Source: Nocardia pneumoniae NBRC 100136
GTDB taxonomy: Bacteria > Actinomycetota > Actinomycetes > Mycobacteriales > Mycobacteriaceae
Direction of reading: 5' to 3'
Length of the DNA stretch: 64,000 bases
Assembly (NCBI RefSeq): GCF_000308755.1
Contig: NZ_BAGF01000084.1
Location: 62,001 to 126,000, forward strand
In this document: piece after piece, positions 34,444 through 43,323 of the stretch
Position numbering within the stretch: the stretch's first letter is position 1
How the letters are laid out: every line of letters begins with the position of its first letter
The notes under the pieces: model-generated
Database searches by the model: none
What the model was told of the DNA's origin: nothing
What the model saw: the letters and a program-made list of their open reading frames with translations, nothing else
Position numbers and translations under genes: made by a program

Positions 34444-36276
34444 TCAGCCCAGACGCTGCTTGAGCGCTTCGAACTCGTCGCGCACGCCGGAAGGCAGCTT
34501 GTCACCCACGAACTCGAACCACTCTTCGATCAGCGGGATCTCTTTGCGCCACTCGTCGGCGTTCACCGCGAGCGCCTCGTCGACGTCCTTGGGGTCGACG
34601 TCCAGACCGTCCAGGTCGAGCTGCGCGGCGGTCGGCACGTTGCCGATCGCGGTCGCCTCCGCCTCGGCGGAACCCTCGATGCGGCCGATGATCCACTCCA
34701 GCACGCGGGAGTTCTCCCCGAAGCCCGGCCACAGGAAGCGGCCGTCGTCGCCGCGGCGGAACCAGTTGACGTAGAAGATCTTCGGCAGCTTGGCGGCGTC
34801 GGCGTTCTTGCCGATGTTGATCCAGTGGCCCAGGTAGTCACCGACGTGGTAGCCCATGAACGGGAGCATGGCCATCGGGTCGCGGCGCACCGTGCCGACC
34901 TTGCCCTCGGCCGCCGCGGTCTGCTCGGAGGACAGCGTCGCGCCCATGAACACGCCGTGCTGCCAGTCGAAGGACTCGGTGACCAGCGGAACCGTGGTCT
35001 TGCGGCGACCGCCGAACAGGATCGCCGAGATCGGCACGCCCTGCGGGTCGTCCCACTCGGGGGCCAGGATCGGGCACTGGGCCATCGGCGTGCAATAGCG
35101 CGAGTTCGGGTGGGCGGCGAGCGTCTCGGTTTCCCGCAGGTACCAGTCGTTGCCCTTCCAGTCGATCAAATGATCGGGCTCGCCCTCCAGGCCCTCCCAC
35201 CACACGTCGCCGTTGTCGGTCATCGCGACGTTGGTGTAGACCGTGTTGCCCGCCTCCATGGTGGCCATGGCGTTCGGGTTGGAGCTGCGGTTGGTGCCCG
35301 GCGCGACGCCGAAGAAGCCGTACTCCGGGTTCACCGCGTACAGGCGGCCGTCCTTGCCGAAGCGCATCCAGGCGATGTCGTCGCCCAGGGTCTCGGCGCG
35401 CCAGCCCGGCACGGTCGGCTGGATCATCGCGAGGTTGGTCTTGCCGCAGGCGCTCGGGAACGCGGCGGCGATGTAGTAGGCCTTGTTCTCCGGGGAGATC
35501 AGCTTGAGGATCAGCATGTGCTCGGCCAGCCAGCCCTCGTCGTGGGCCATCGCCGAGGCGATGCGCAGCGAGTAGCACTTCTTGCCGAGCAGCGCGTTGC
35601 CGCCGTAGCCGGAGCCGTAGCTCCAGATCTCCCGGTCCTCCGGGAAGTGGGTGATGTACTTGGTGTCGTTGCACGGCCACGGCACGTCGGCCTGGCCCTC
35701 CTCCAGCGGCGCGCCCACGGAGTGCAGCGCCTTCACGAACGGCCGGTCGGCGCCCAGCTTCTCCAGCGCGGCGGCGCCCATGCGGGTCATCACGCGCATC
35801 GACACGACGACGTACTCGGAGTCGGTGATCTCCACGCCCAGCTTCGGGTCCTCGGCGCCCAGCGGGCCCATGCAGAACGGCACCACGTACATGGTGCGGC
35901 CCTTCATCGATCCGCGGTACAGCTCGGTCATCGTGGCGCGCATCTCGGCGGGATCGACCCAGTTGTTGGTGGGGCCGGCGTCGGCCTCGGTCTTGGAACA
36001 GATGTATGTGCGGGACTCCACCCGGGCCACGTCGGAGGGGTCGGAGAGGGCGAGGAAGGAGTTCGGCTTCTTCCTCTCGTCCAGGCGCTTGAACGTGCCC
36101 GCCGCGACGAGCTGCTCGGTCAGCCGGTCCCATTCCTCATCCGAGCCGTCCGCCCACACCACTCGATCCGGCTGGGTGAGTTCGGCGACTTCTTGTACCC
36201 AGGCGAGTAGTTCGCTGTGCTCGGTCGGCGCCTTGCCGTCGGATCCACGAAGACCAGGAATGGTCGCTGACGTCAT
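34444..36276 (-). CDS. pckG: GTP-dependent phosphoenolpyruvate carboxykinase
   Basis: Cytosolic enzyme of 610 residues interconverting oxaloacetate + GTP and phosphoenolpyruvate + CO2 + GDP, key for gluconeogenesis on fatty acids and sterols. The P-loop FPSACGKTNLAMI, the VWADGSDEEW entry motif, and NWFRRGDDGRFLWPGFGENSR are typical of the GTP class. The residue count matches the ~606-residue M. tuberculosis PckA. ATG 36276 has AGGAG 9 bases upstream. About 220 bases upstream separate it from the GTPase-like pair. In an organism living on lipids it provides sugars for the envelope genes around it. Confidence 0.95.
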   Translation of the reverse strand: MTSATIPGLRGSDGKAPTEHSELLAWVQEVAELTQPDRVVWADGSDEEWDRLTEQLVAAGTFKRLDERKKPNSFLALSDPSDVARVESRTYICSKTEADAGPTNNWVDPAEMRATMTELYRGSMKGRTMYVVPFCMGPLGAEDPKLGVEITDSEYVVVSMRVMTRMGAAALEKLGADRPFVKALHSVGAPLEEGQADVPWPCNDTKYITHFPEDREIWSYGSGYGGNALLGKKCYSLRIASAMAHDEGWLAEHMLILKLISPENKAYYIAAAFPSACGKTNLAMIQPTVPGWRAETLGDDIAWMRFGKDGRLYAVNPEYGFFGVAPGTNRSSNPNAMATMEAGNTVYTNVAMTDNGDVWWEGLEGEPDHLIDWKGNDWYLRETETLAAHPNSRYCTPMAQCPILAPEWDDPQGVPISAILFGGRRKTTVPLVTESFDWQHGVFMGATLSSEQTAAAEGKVGTVRRDPMAMLPFMGYHVGDYLGHWINIGKNADAAKLPKIFYVNWFRRGDDGRFLWPGFGENSRVLEWIIGRIEGSAEAEATAIGNVPTAAQLDLDGLDVDPKDVDEALAVNADEWRKEIPLIEEWFEFVGDKLPSGVRDEFEALKQRLG

Positions 36277-36495
36277 GAAAACTCTCCTGAGATGGGCGGC
36301 CACTCGATGCTTCGCCGCCTGGCCCAAGGCCCATGACCAGCGCGAATGCACCCAGCGCCACCGTTGGCGGGAAGGCGCCCGCTCCGACCGGTCGTCAGCG
36401 CACCCTCACCGGGCGGCAGATCAGGACTCAGCGGAACGCCCAAGTTCCTGAATAGAGGTTAACGCCATGTGACGACCCGTACGGCATCGGGTTCA

Positions 36496-38262
36496 TCACT
36501 GTGTACCCAATTGGTCGCTCGTTTCAACAGGCGGGATCCAGCGGTCGAGGATCCGGATATCCCGCTCGCATGCGGCGAGTTGACCGGGTTGTTCGGCCGC
36601 CGTCCGGCGCAGCTTCGCCTCCAGTTCGGCGACGCGACGATCGATGTCCACCATTCGCGCGGTGCTTGCCTGCACCACGATATCGGCCAATGCGGTCTCG
36701 GTTTCCACGAGCGCGGTCGCCACCCGCTGCTCGAGCTGGGCTTTCACATTGACCAGCGCGTCGGCCACCCATTGCCGGATGTGCGCTCGATCGGCCAACT
36801 GACCACGGGCACGGACCACCCAGGCGGCGGCGCTACCGCCGAGTAGCAGCGTGACGGGGACGGTCGCGACATCGAGCGCGGGCACCAGCGACAGTGGAGC
36901 AACCAGCAGGCGACCGAGGCCGACACCCGCCGACGCGCCGAGCGCGATCATAAGGTGATCTTCGACACCCCGGTGTCTCGGCTCCGGATCCGGGCCCACC
37001 CGAGGCGCCGGATCACGCCGTCGCGGTGGCAGAGCGCGGTCCGCGTCCTCGATCCGGTCCCCGAGTTGGGCCAAGCGGTGGTCGATGGTGTGGTCGACAG
37101 CGCCGGTCAGCTCGGTCACCGCCTGCTGGAGCCGGTCGGGATAGCCGCGGAGCTGGGCGGGACGCAAGCGATCCAACTCGGCGCGCGCCGCGGTGTGCAA
37201 CGTGCGAATCCGCGCGCCGATATCGGTCATCAGGTCGACCCGGGCCAGGTGCAGTTGCCCGCGCAGGGTGGACATCGCGGTCGCCCGTCCGCCGTCGCGG
37301 CCCGCGAGCAGCACCGCGCGTTCCTCGCGCAGCCGTGCCAAGTCGGCACCGGAGCGCAGCGCGGCCACCTGCTCGATCACTCGCTGGCGCGTATCGGCCA
37401 GGACGCGGCCGGTGACCGCGGCCAATCGGTCGCCGGTCGTCGCGGCGGCGCCCGAGGCCGCCGCGGTCAACTGCGCGTGCAGGGCGCCGAGACCGGAGCG
37501 ATCCAGCAGCCCGGCGTCGCCCGCCGTGCGGGCCGCCGCGGCGAGCCGCGCCGAGACCGGCAGGATGTCCAGGTCGGCAGCGCCCTGGGCGGCCAGCAAC
37601 TCCAGGTTCCGCGCCCGCACCGCACGCCAGTCCTGGTAGGCGTGGATGCCGTTCATGGCGAGCAGAACGCGGGTACCGTCCGCGCGGATCCGGTCGATCA
37701 TCTCCAGCAGGTCCGCGCCGATGGTGGTGCCCGCGTCCAGCAGAATCAGCGTCAGCGCCGACGGCGCGGCAAGGGACGGCGAGGTCGTCTCCACGGCCAC
37801 GCGGGCGTCCGGAATCGGCTCGGACAATGTGATCCGCGGCTCGAAGCGGGCCAGCTCGGTGCGCAGCAGTGTGGTGTTGACATCGGCGGGACCGATCACC
37901 GTGACCGTGCTCGCGGCGCCGGAGCCGTGCACCGCCCGCAGCAGTGGCAATCCCTGCGGATTCCACCGCGCCACCACGGCCTCGACCTCGGGCGAGAGGA
38001 CACGCGCGGTTCCGGAGTCCACGGTGTGCCCACTGTCGGTCGGTGCGCCGGGGTCAGCGGCTCGGCCGGTGCCGGAGTCCACGGTGTGCCCGCTGTCGGT
38101 CGGTGCGCCCGCGTCGGCGGCTCGACCGGTGCCGGAATCCACAGTGTGCCCGCTGTCGGTCGGTGCGCCCGCGTCAGCGGCTCGGCCGGTGCCGGTGCCC
38201 GACGCCGATCCTGCTGTGTGGGCAGCCTCGGTCGGTGCATCCGAGGGCTCAGAGACCGGCAC
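36496..38262 (-). CDS. Degenerate dynamin-like GTPase homologue with N-terminal 20-residue repeats
   Basis: Protein of 588 residues, corresponding in order to Rv0210. The N-terminus contains three copies of a 20-residue repeat (TGRAADAGAPTDSGHTVDSG). Residues ~90-290 look like a decayed P-loop GTPase: VTVIGPADVNTTLLRTELA sits where a Walker A motif would be but lacks GK(S/T). The middle (~290-430) is helical and possibly coiled coil. Two hydrophobic helices at ~450-495 (IALGASAGVGLGRLLVAPL and VTLLLGGSAAAWVV) could insert in the membrane, and a C-terminal coiled coil follows. GTG 38262 overlaps the upstream gene by 14 bases. Membrane remodelling with its partner is a hypothesis. Confidence 0.7.
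   Translation of the reverse strand: MPVSEPSDAPTEAAHTAGSASGTGTGRAADAGAPTDSGHTVDSGTGRAADAGAPTDSGHTVDSGTGRAADPGAPTDSGHTVDSGTARVLSPEVEAVVARWNPQGLPLLRAVHGSGAASTVTVIGPADVNTTLLRTELARFEPRITLSEPIPDARVAVETTSPSLAAPSALTLILLDAGTTIGADLLEMIDRIRADGTRVLLAMNGIHAYQDWRAVRARNLELLAAQGAADLDILPVSARLAAAARTAGDAGLLDRSGLGALHAQLTAAASGAAATTGDRLAAVTGRVLADTRQRVIEQVAALRSGADLARLREERAVLLAGRDGGRATAMSTLRGQLHLARVDLMTDIGARIRTLHTAARAELDRLRPAQLRGYPDRLQQAVTELTGAVDHTIDHRLAQLGDRIEDADRALPPRRRDPAPRVGPDPEPRHRGVEDHLMIALGASAGVGLGRLLVAPLSLVPALDVATVPVTLLLGGSAAAWVVRARGQLADRAHIRQWVADALVNVKAQLEQRVATALVETETALADIVVQASTARMVDIDRRVAELEAKLRRTAAEQPGQLAACERDIRILDRWIPPVETSDQLGTQ
38008..38195 (-). repeat. 60-bp tandem repeat, about three copies, in coding sequence
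   Basis: A period of exactly 60 bp runs from about 38008 to 38195 with few mismatches. It encodes the 20-residue units near the N-terminus of the protein at 36496-38262. Copies differ at a handful of bases, mostly silent or conservative (GAP-A/P changes), so the array is still in frame and fairly recent. Confidence 0.9.
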
Positions 38263-39382
38263 TGCTCATCCGCTCCCATAGTCGGACGTAACCGTTGTGC
38301 ACGCGCAAGGCGGCGCGGCGGGCGGCGGGGGGCATGTCGCTGGTGACGACGGCGCGCCACCGGGCGGCGCGGGCCATCGCGTCGTCGGCGTCCGAGGGCG
38401 CCGGGGCGGGATAGCCCGCGGCGAGGTGAGCCACCTCGGGCCGGGCCAGGCCCGCGCACAGCCCGAGCCAGGCAGCGTCGTCACCGTAGAGATAGGCCTC
38501 CAGGAGGTCGCGGGCACGGCCGCCCTCCTCCGGGACCGCGCGGGCGGCGAGCCGGGCCAGTTCGTCGAGCAGTTCACCGCCACGCAGCGCGGAGACCTGC
38601 TCGTAGCGGCGGTGCAGCAGCCGGTGCAGCGCGTCGATGCCGCTGGCGGCGTGCAGGATCTGCAGCAGCGCCTGCGGGGCGAGTTCCGGATCATGGCGCA
38701 GGGCGGTGCAGGCGCAGACCACGCCGTACAGGTCCCAGCGCCGCAACAACTGCTCGCGCTCGGCGACATCCGGCCCCGGCGCGACGAACAGATCCGGCGA
38801 CAGCACCAGCGCGGGGTCCGCCTCGGTGGCGAGCTTGCGCAACAGCCTCAGGTCGGCGTCGGTCATCGCGCCCGCCCTGGTGCGCACCGCCAGCGACGCG
38901 ACCACCGGAACGACCGGAACCCGCAGTTCCCTGCCGTATTGTTCGGCCGCCGCCACCGCGTCGCCCCAGCGGGACCCGATCGCGTCGGCCTTGTTCAGCA
39001 CCACGACCGTGCGCTGCGGCGGCAGGGTGGCCAAGATTCTGCGGTCGGCGGGCGTCGGCGCGGCCGACAACACGTAGACGACGATGTCGGCGTCGAGTTC
39101 CGGATCGGGCACCCCCGGCTCGTCCACCGGATCGGTCTCCACCGCGGACAGCAGCGCGAGCGCGTGCAGCACCGTGGTCCGTCCCGCGTGGGAGCGCCCG
39201 GTCACCTGGATGCGCGGCGGTTTGCGCCACGCGCTGACGGCCGCCGCGGCGGCATAGCCGATCTGCGGGTCCCGTCCCGCTCCGAAACGCAGTTCGGCGA
39301 GCAGCTTGTCGAGCTGATCGTGGTTGAGCGAGGGAACGCCCCGCCCCCGCAGTGGCCCGTCGGATTCAGTGGCTGTCGGCAT
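38249..39382 (-). CDS. GTPase-like protein with arginine in the P-loop (Rv0209-type)
   Basis: Protein of 377 residues. RIQVTGRSHAGRTTVLHAL (~residue 60) is a Walker A-like loop in which the usual lysine is arginine. VVVLNKADAIGSRWGD carries an intact G4 motif NKxD, but no clear DxxG is present. The rest is helical, with SAWRKPP before the G domain and an Arg-rich C-terminus. ATG 39382 has AGGGGG 8 bases upstream; GTG 39391 is an alternative. It overlaps the next gene, so the two are co-translated and likely act as a pair. Nucleotide binding may be retained but hydrolysis is doubtful. Confidence 0.75.
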   Translation of the reverse strand: MPTATESDGPLRGRGVPSLNHDQLDKLLAELRFGAGRDPQIGYAAAAAVSAWRKPPRIQVTGRSHAGRTTVLHALALLSAVETDPVDEPGVPDPELDADIVVYVLSAAPTPADRRILATLPPQRTVVVLNKADAIGSRWGDAVAAAEQYGRELRVPVVPVVASLAVRTRAGAMTDADLRLLRKLATEADPALVLSPDLFVAPGPDVAEREQLLRRWDLYGVVCACTALRHDPELAPQALLQILHAASGIDALHRLLHRRYEQVSALRGGELLDELARLAARAVPEEGGRARDLLEAYLYGDDAAWLGLCAGLARPEVAHLAAGYPAPAPSDADDAMARAARWRAVVTSDMPPAARRAALRVHNGYVRLWERMSSAGL

Positions 39383-39448
39383 GCTGCACACCCCCTTGTT
39401 CGGTGCGCAATTCTGTCAGAAGTCGCGGCACCGGACCGGCTCGACCGT

Positions 39449-40231
39449 TCAGCTGCCGCTGAAGAATTTGTTCGCGGTCCGCACCGCCCAGTTCGGGGCG
39501 TATTTCGCGACCGTGGCCAGCGCCTTCGCCTGCGCGCCGATCTCGTAGTGCACCTTCGGCAGCCGGGTCCGCTTGCGGGTGGCCGCCCAGATTCCGGCGG
39601 CGACGTCATCGGCGGTCAACCGCACACCGAGCGACTTCGTCGTCCCGGTCGTCACACCGTCCACCATCGCGGTGGCGACGAACAACGGCCAGATCGCGAT
39701 CACCCGGATGTCATAGGGTTCCCACTCGAGATCGAGCGCTTCGGTCAAGCTCTTGACCGCCGCCTTGGTCGCGCCGTAGCTGGCCAGCTCGGCTTGGCCG
39801 TAGATCGCCGAGGCCGAACAGAGGTTGACCACCTGAGCGCCGGGAGTGTCCCGCAGATAGCGGAACGCGCTGTGCGTTCCCGCCAGCACGCCGATCAGGT
39901 TGACCTCGACGAGCGCCCGGTGAGCGGACAGATCGATCGACTCGAACGGCCCGGCGCGCAGGATGCCCGCGTTGTTCACCAAGATGTCCAGCCGCCCGTT
40001 CTCGGCATCGAATTCCGCGAGACGCTGCGCCCACTGCGTGTCGTTGGTCACATCGAGCACGCCAGTGCGCACGCTGCCGCCCTTGCCGGTGATCTCGGCG
40101 GCGAGCCGGGTCAGACCGACTTCGTCGATGTCATAAGCCCCGACGTGATACCCCTGTGCGGCGAAAAGGAGAGCGGTCGCCCGCCCGATCCCGGCTGCTG
40201 CACCGGTGATGAACACGGTCGGTCTGCTCAT
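39449..40231 (-). CDS. Short-chain dehydrogenase/reductase
   Basis: Classical SDR of 260 residues. The cofactor motif TGAAAGIGRA is at residues 9-18, NNAG follows at LVNNAGILRAG, and the catalytic Ser-Tyr-Lys appears as VNLCSASAIYGQAELASYGATKAAV (read in two halves: the serine near CSASA, then SYGATK). AYDIDE with an acidic residue after strand 2 favours NAD(H). ATG 40231 starts the Rossmann fold. It is divergent from the lipase gene across a GATAACG inverted repeat and lies upstream of the GTPase-like pair on the same strand. The substrate is unknown. Confidence 0.88.
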   Translation of the reverse strand: MSRPTVFITGAAAGIGRATALLFAAQGYHVGAYDIDEVGLTRLAAEITGKGGSVRTGVLDVTNDTQWAQRLAEFDAENGRLDILVNNAGILRAGPFESIDLSAHRALVEVNLIGVLAGTHSAFRYLRDTPGAQVVNLCSASAIYGQAELASYGATKAAVKSLTEALDLEWEPYDIRVIAIWPLFVATAMVDGVTTGTTKSLGVRLTADDVAAGIWAATRKRTRLPKVHYEIGAQAKALATVAKYAPNWAVRTANKFFSGS

Positions 40232-40312
40232 GCGTGGAATTCTAGGACCGCAGTCCGATATCCAGGGGCTTCCCAGACCTGTCATCGCTCATATACCCTT
40301 CTATGGTCGCAT

Positions 40313-40341
40313 CGTTATCAAAACGCAACATTTGGATAACG
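40313..40341. promoter_or_regulatory. Inverted repeat in the SDR-lipase divergent promoter
   Basis: CGTTATC (40313-40319) and GATAACG (40335-40341) form an exact inverted repeat with a 15-base spacer, flanked by AAA/TTT on the inside. It is centred between the divergent starts at 40231 and 40380. It is a plausible operator for both genes; the regulator is unknown. Confidence 0.5.
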
Positions 40342-40379
40342 CTTTGAATTCAGACCGACCTCGACGCTGAGGAGGTGTC

Positions 40380-41726
40380 ATGACCGCGGAGGTCATCGGC
40401 GCTGTCGACCCGGACCCTGCTTGTACCGGGGACCGCGATCCCCTGCTGCCGAGCGTCGACCCGTTCCACCGGCCACCGAAGGGCTTCGCGGCCAAGCCGC
40501 CGGGCACCATCCTGCGCAGCAGGAAGATCGACGTGGCGCTGTTCGGCATCATCCCGCAGCAGGTCTCGGCCTGGCAGCTGCTGTACCGCAGCTGTGATCT
40601 GCACGGCGCCCCCGAGGCGGCGATCACCACGGTCCTGCTGCCGCACGACGCGGAACCGGACGAGGACCGCCCGCTGCTGGCCTTCCAGACCGCGATGGAC
40701 GCCGTGACGGAGAAGTGCTCGCCCTCGTACGCGCTGCGCTATGGAGCCCGTGCGCTCGGCTCGATCACCCAGTTGGAATGGCTCCTGGTCGCGAACGCGC
40801 TGCGACGCGGCTGGGCGGTCAGCATCGCCGACCACGAGGGTCCGCACGGAAACTTCGGCGCCCCGCGCGAGCCCGGCTACCGAGCGCTCGACGGGATCCG
40901 CGCCGCCCTGCGCTTCGCGCCGCTCGGTCTCGCCCCCGACACGCGGGTCGCGGTGTGGGGCTACTCCGGCGGCGGCATGGCCAGCTCGTGGACGGTCGAG
41001 ATGGCGCCGACGTACGCCCCCGAGCTCGACATCGTCGGCGCCGTGCTCGGCGCCCCGGTCGGCGACCCCCGCCAGATATTCGACCGGCTCAACGGCACCG
41101 CCTACGCGGGGCTGCCCGCCATCGTTATCGCCGCCCTGCGCAGGCTGTATCCCGCGCTGAGCAGGCTGATCGACCACGAGCTCAGCCCTGAGGGCCATCG
41201 GTTCGTCGTCCACGCGGAGAACGCGACACCGGTCGGCGCGGTCCTGGGGCTCGCGCACAAGAAAGTCGACGACTTCCTCAGCCGCCCGCTCGCCGAGGTG
41301 CTCGACACGCCGGAGCTGACGGCGATGTTCGATGACCTGCGCCTCGGCAACGCGACACCGGTCTGCCCGCTGCTCGTGCTGCAACCCGTGCACGATCAGG
41401 TCATCCACGTGGAGGCCGTGGACGGCCAGGTGGAGCGGTACCGCCGCGGCGGCGCCATGGTCACCTACGTGCGCGACCGGCTCAGCGAGCACCTTTCCCT
41501 GCTGCCGCTGTCCACTCCGGTCAGCCTGGACTGGCTGGCCGACCGGTTCGCCGGGCAACCGGTGAGCGACGTCGGCGACACGACCGTGTGGTCGGTCGCC
41601 GCCTCGCCCTCCGGCGTGCGTGGCCTGCTGGAGATGGCGGTGACCGCGGCCAAGGTCGCGCTGGGCCGTCCGCTGCGCCAGCAGCAACCGACCGCGTCCA
41701 GGATCGCGCCCGCGCGCGCCGCCTGA
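40380..41726 (+). CDS. Secretory-lipase family triacylglycerol lipase
   Basis: Alpha/beta-hydrolase of 448 residues similar to the LIP family (secretory lipases). The nucleophile is S196 in VWGYSGGGMASSW. The acid is expected in VLQPVHDQVIHVEAVD and the histidine in RDRLSEHLSLLPLS. IADHEGPHGNFGAPREPGY is the family-typical DHEG block. No signal peptide is seen at this start, although the family is usually exported; the first 50 residues are polar and Pro-rich. ATG 40380 has GAGGAGG 6 bases upstream. It probably hydrolyses acylglycerols or related esters. Confidence 0.87.
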   Translation: MTAEVIGAVDPDPACTGDRDPLLPSVDPFHRPPKGFAAKPPGTILRSRKIDVALFGIIPQQVSAWQLLYRSCDLHGAPEAAITTVLLPHDAEPDEDRPLLAFQTAMDAVTEKCSPSYALRYGARALGSITQLEWLLVANALRRGWAVSIADHEGPHGNFGAPREPGYRALDGIRAALRFAPLGLAPDTRVAVWGYSGGGMASSWTVEMAPTYAPELDIVGAVLGAPVGDPRQIFDRLNGTAYAGLPAIVIAALRRLYPALSRLIDHELSPEGHRFVVHAENATPVGAVLGLAHKKVDDFLSRPLAEVLDTPELTAMFDDLRLGNATPVCPLLVLQPVHDQVIHVEAVDGQVERYRRGGAMVTYVRDRLSEHLSLLPLSTPVSLDWLADRFAGQPVSDVGDTTVWSVAASPSGVRGLLEMAVTAAKVALGRPLRQQQPTASRIAPARAA

Positions 41727-41785
41727 CCTCCCGCTCGGCGGTCCGTGCACAACCGCCTGCCGCGCTGATCGCTGGATGCTGGACA

Positions 41786-42598
41786 ATGGAGGCCGTGAAC
41801 GACGCCGTGAACCATACTGCCGAATCCGTTCCGGGCCCGCCGTCCACAGTTTCGGCTCCGGCCGAAGGCGGGCCTCGGCACAAGACCGGCTCCCGCCTGT
41901 ACCCCCGCGTCACCAGCTTCCGGTCGCGCAGGGGCGCGCTGACCGCGACCCAGCAGCAATCCTGGGACCGGATGTGGCCGACGATCGGTCGCGAGGTGGC
42001 CGACGAGCCACTGGACGCGGCCGCCTGGTTCGGCCGCGAGGCGCCGCTGGTCATCGAGATCGGCTGCGGCACGGGCACCGCGACGGCCGCCATGGCGCAG
42101 GCAGAGCCGCATCTGAACCTGATCGGCATCGAGGTATACCAGCCCGGCCTCGCGCAACTGGTGCAGCGCATCGAGCGCGAAGGGATCCAGAACATCAGGC
42201 TGCTGCGCGGCGACGCGGTCGACGTGCTGGAGAACATGATTGCCCAGGAGTCGCTGACCGGCGTCCGAGTGTTCTTTCCCGACCCGTGGCCCAAGGCGCG
42301 CCACCACAAGCGGCGGCTGCTGCAACCCGCGACGGTCGCGTTGATCGCCAACCGCCTGAAGCCGGGCGGTGTCTTGCACGTCGCCACCGACCACGCCGGC
42401 TACGCCGAGCACATTCATCAGGTCGGCATGGCGGAGCCGCTGCTCAGAGGGTTGAACGAGGCCACGGGCGGAGACAGCGCGCAGCACCGCGCGACCGCGC
42501 CGATCGGTTTCGAACGGCCCGTCACGAAATTCGAAGGCAAGGCGCATCGCGCCGGTAGCGCCATCACCGAGCTCATATGGGGGAAGATCGACCAATGA
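41786..42598 (+). CDS. trmB: tRNA (guanine-N7)-methyltransferase TrmB
   Basis: Methylates N7 of G46 in the variable loop of tRNAs using SAM. The protein has 270 residues. The SAM motif is VIEIGCGTGTATAAMA, GIEVYQPGLAQLV is the acidic motif, and VFFPDPWPKARHHKRRLLQP is the diagnostic TrmB signature. The N-terminal ~35 residues are an actinobacterial extension. ATG 41786 is used; GTG codons at 41795 and 41807 are alternatives, because GGAGG at 41788-41792 could serve the latter. The stop overlaps the next start (ATGA). Same order as Rv0208c-Rv0207c-mmpL3. Confidence 0.93.
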   Translation: MEAVNDAVNHTAESVPGPPSTVSAPAEGGPRHKTGSRLYPRVTSFRSRRGALTATQQQSWDRMWPTIGREVADEPLDAAAWFGREAPLVIEIGCGTGTATAAMAQAEPHLNLIGIEVYQPGLAQLVQRIEREGIQNIRLLRGDAVDVLENMIAQESLTGVRVFFPDPWPKARHHKRRLLQPATVALIANRLKPGGVLHVATDHAGYAEHIHQVGMAEPLLRGLNEATGGDSAQHRATAPIGFERPVTKFEGKAHRAGSAITELIWGKIDQ

Positions 42599-43323
42599 GC
42601 GTCAGTGAGATGGCCCACGAGGTGGTCGATGTTGCCGGGGAGGTGCACGGAGGCGGAGCCGAAGGCCTGGGCGGCGCGGCGCCGGACGTGCGCCGGGTCC
42701 TTCTGGTCTGGGACGCCCCGAACCTCGACATGGGCCTCGGCGCCATCCTCGGCGGGCGGCCGACCGCCGCCTACCGCCCGCGTTTCGACGCCCTCGGCCG
42801 CTGGCTGCTGGCCAGAACCGCCGAGCTGTCGGTGGGCAGCGTGCATCGCGTCGAACCCGAGGCGACCGTGTTCACCAATATCGCGCCGGGCACCGCCGAC
42901 GTCGTGCGGCCGTGGGTGGAGGCGCTGCGCAATGTCGGCTACGCGGTCTTCGCCAAACCCAAGATCGACGACGACTCCGATGTCGACGCCGACATGCTGG
43001 CGCACATCGCGTTACGCAGCCGCGGCGCCGGTCTGGCGGGCATCATGGTCGCGTCGGCCGATGGCCAGGCGTTTCGCGAACCACTGGAAGAACTCGCCGC
43101 CAAGGGCGTGCCGGTGCAAGTACTCGGCTTCCGCGAGCACGCGAGTTGGGCCGTCACATCCGATACCCTCGAATTCATCGACCTCGAGGACATTCCGGGC
43201 GTATTCCGTGAACCACTGCCCCGGGTGAGCCTCGACTCGCTGCCCGACGAGGGTGCCTGGCTGCAGCCGTTCCGGCCGCTGTCGGCACTGCTCACCTCTC
43301 GCCCTGCGCAAGGAGTCGCTTAG
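42595..43323 (+). CDS. NYN-domain (PIN-like) putative ribonuclease
   Basis: Protein of 242 residues with a NYN domain, a PIN-like nuclease fold acting on RNA in characterised members. The acidic residues expected to bind metal are visible in VLLVWDAPNLDMGLG (~residue 40), in DDDSDVDADMLAHIALRS and in MVASADGQAFREPL. ATG 42595 overlaps the trmB stop and has GGGGGAAG 8 bases upstream. Its stop overlaps the mmpL3 start by one base (TAGTG). This trmB-NYN-mmpL3 coupling is conserved in mycobacteria as Rv0208c-Rv0207c-Rv0206c. A tRNA or mRNA substrate is suggested by trmB but unproven. Confidence 0.85.
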   Translation: MSVSEMAHEVVDVAGEVHGGGAEGLGGAAPDVRRVLLVWDAPNLDMGLGAILGGRPTAAYRPRFDALGRWLLARTAELSVGSVHRVEPEATVFTNIAPGTADVVRPWVEALRNVGYAVFAKPKIDDDSDVDADMLAHIALRSRGAGLAGIMVASADGQAFREPLEELAAKGVPVQVLGFREHASWAVTSDTLEFIDLEDIPGVFREPLPRVSLDSLPDEGAWLQPFRPLSALLTSRPAQGVA

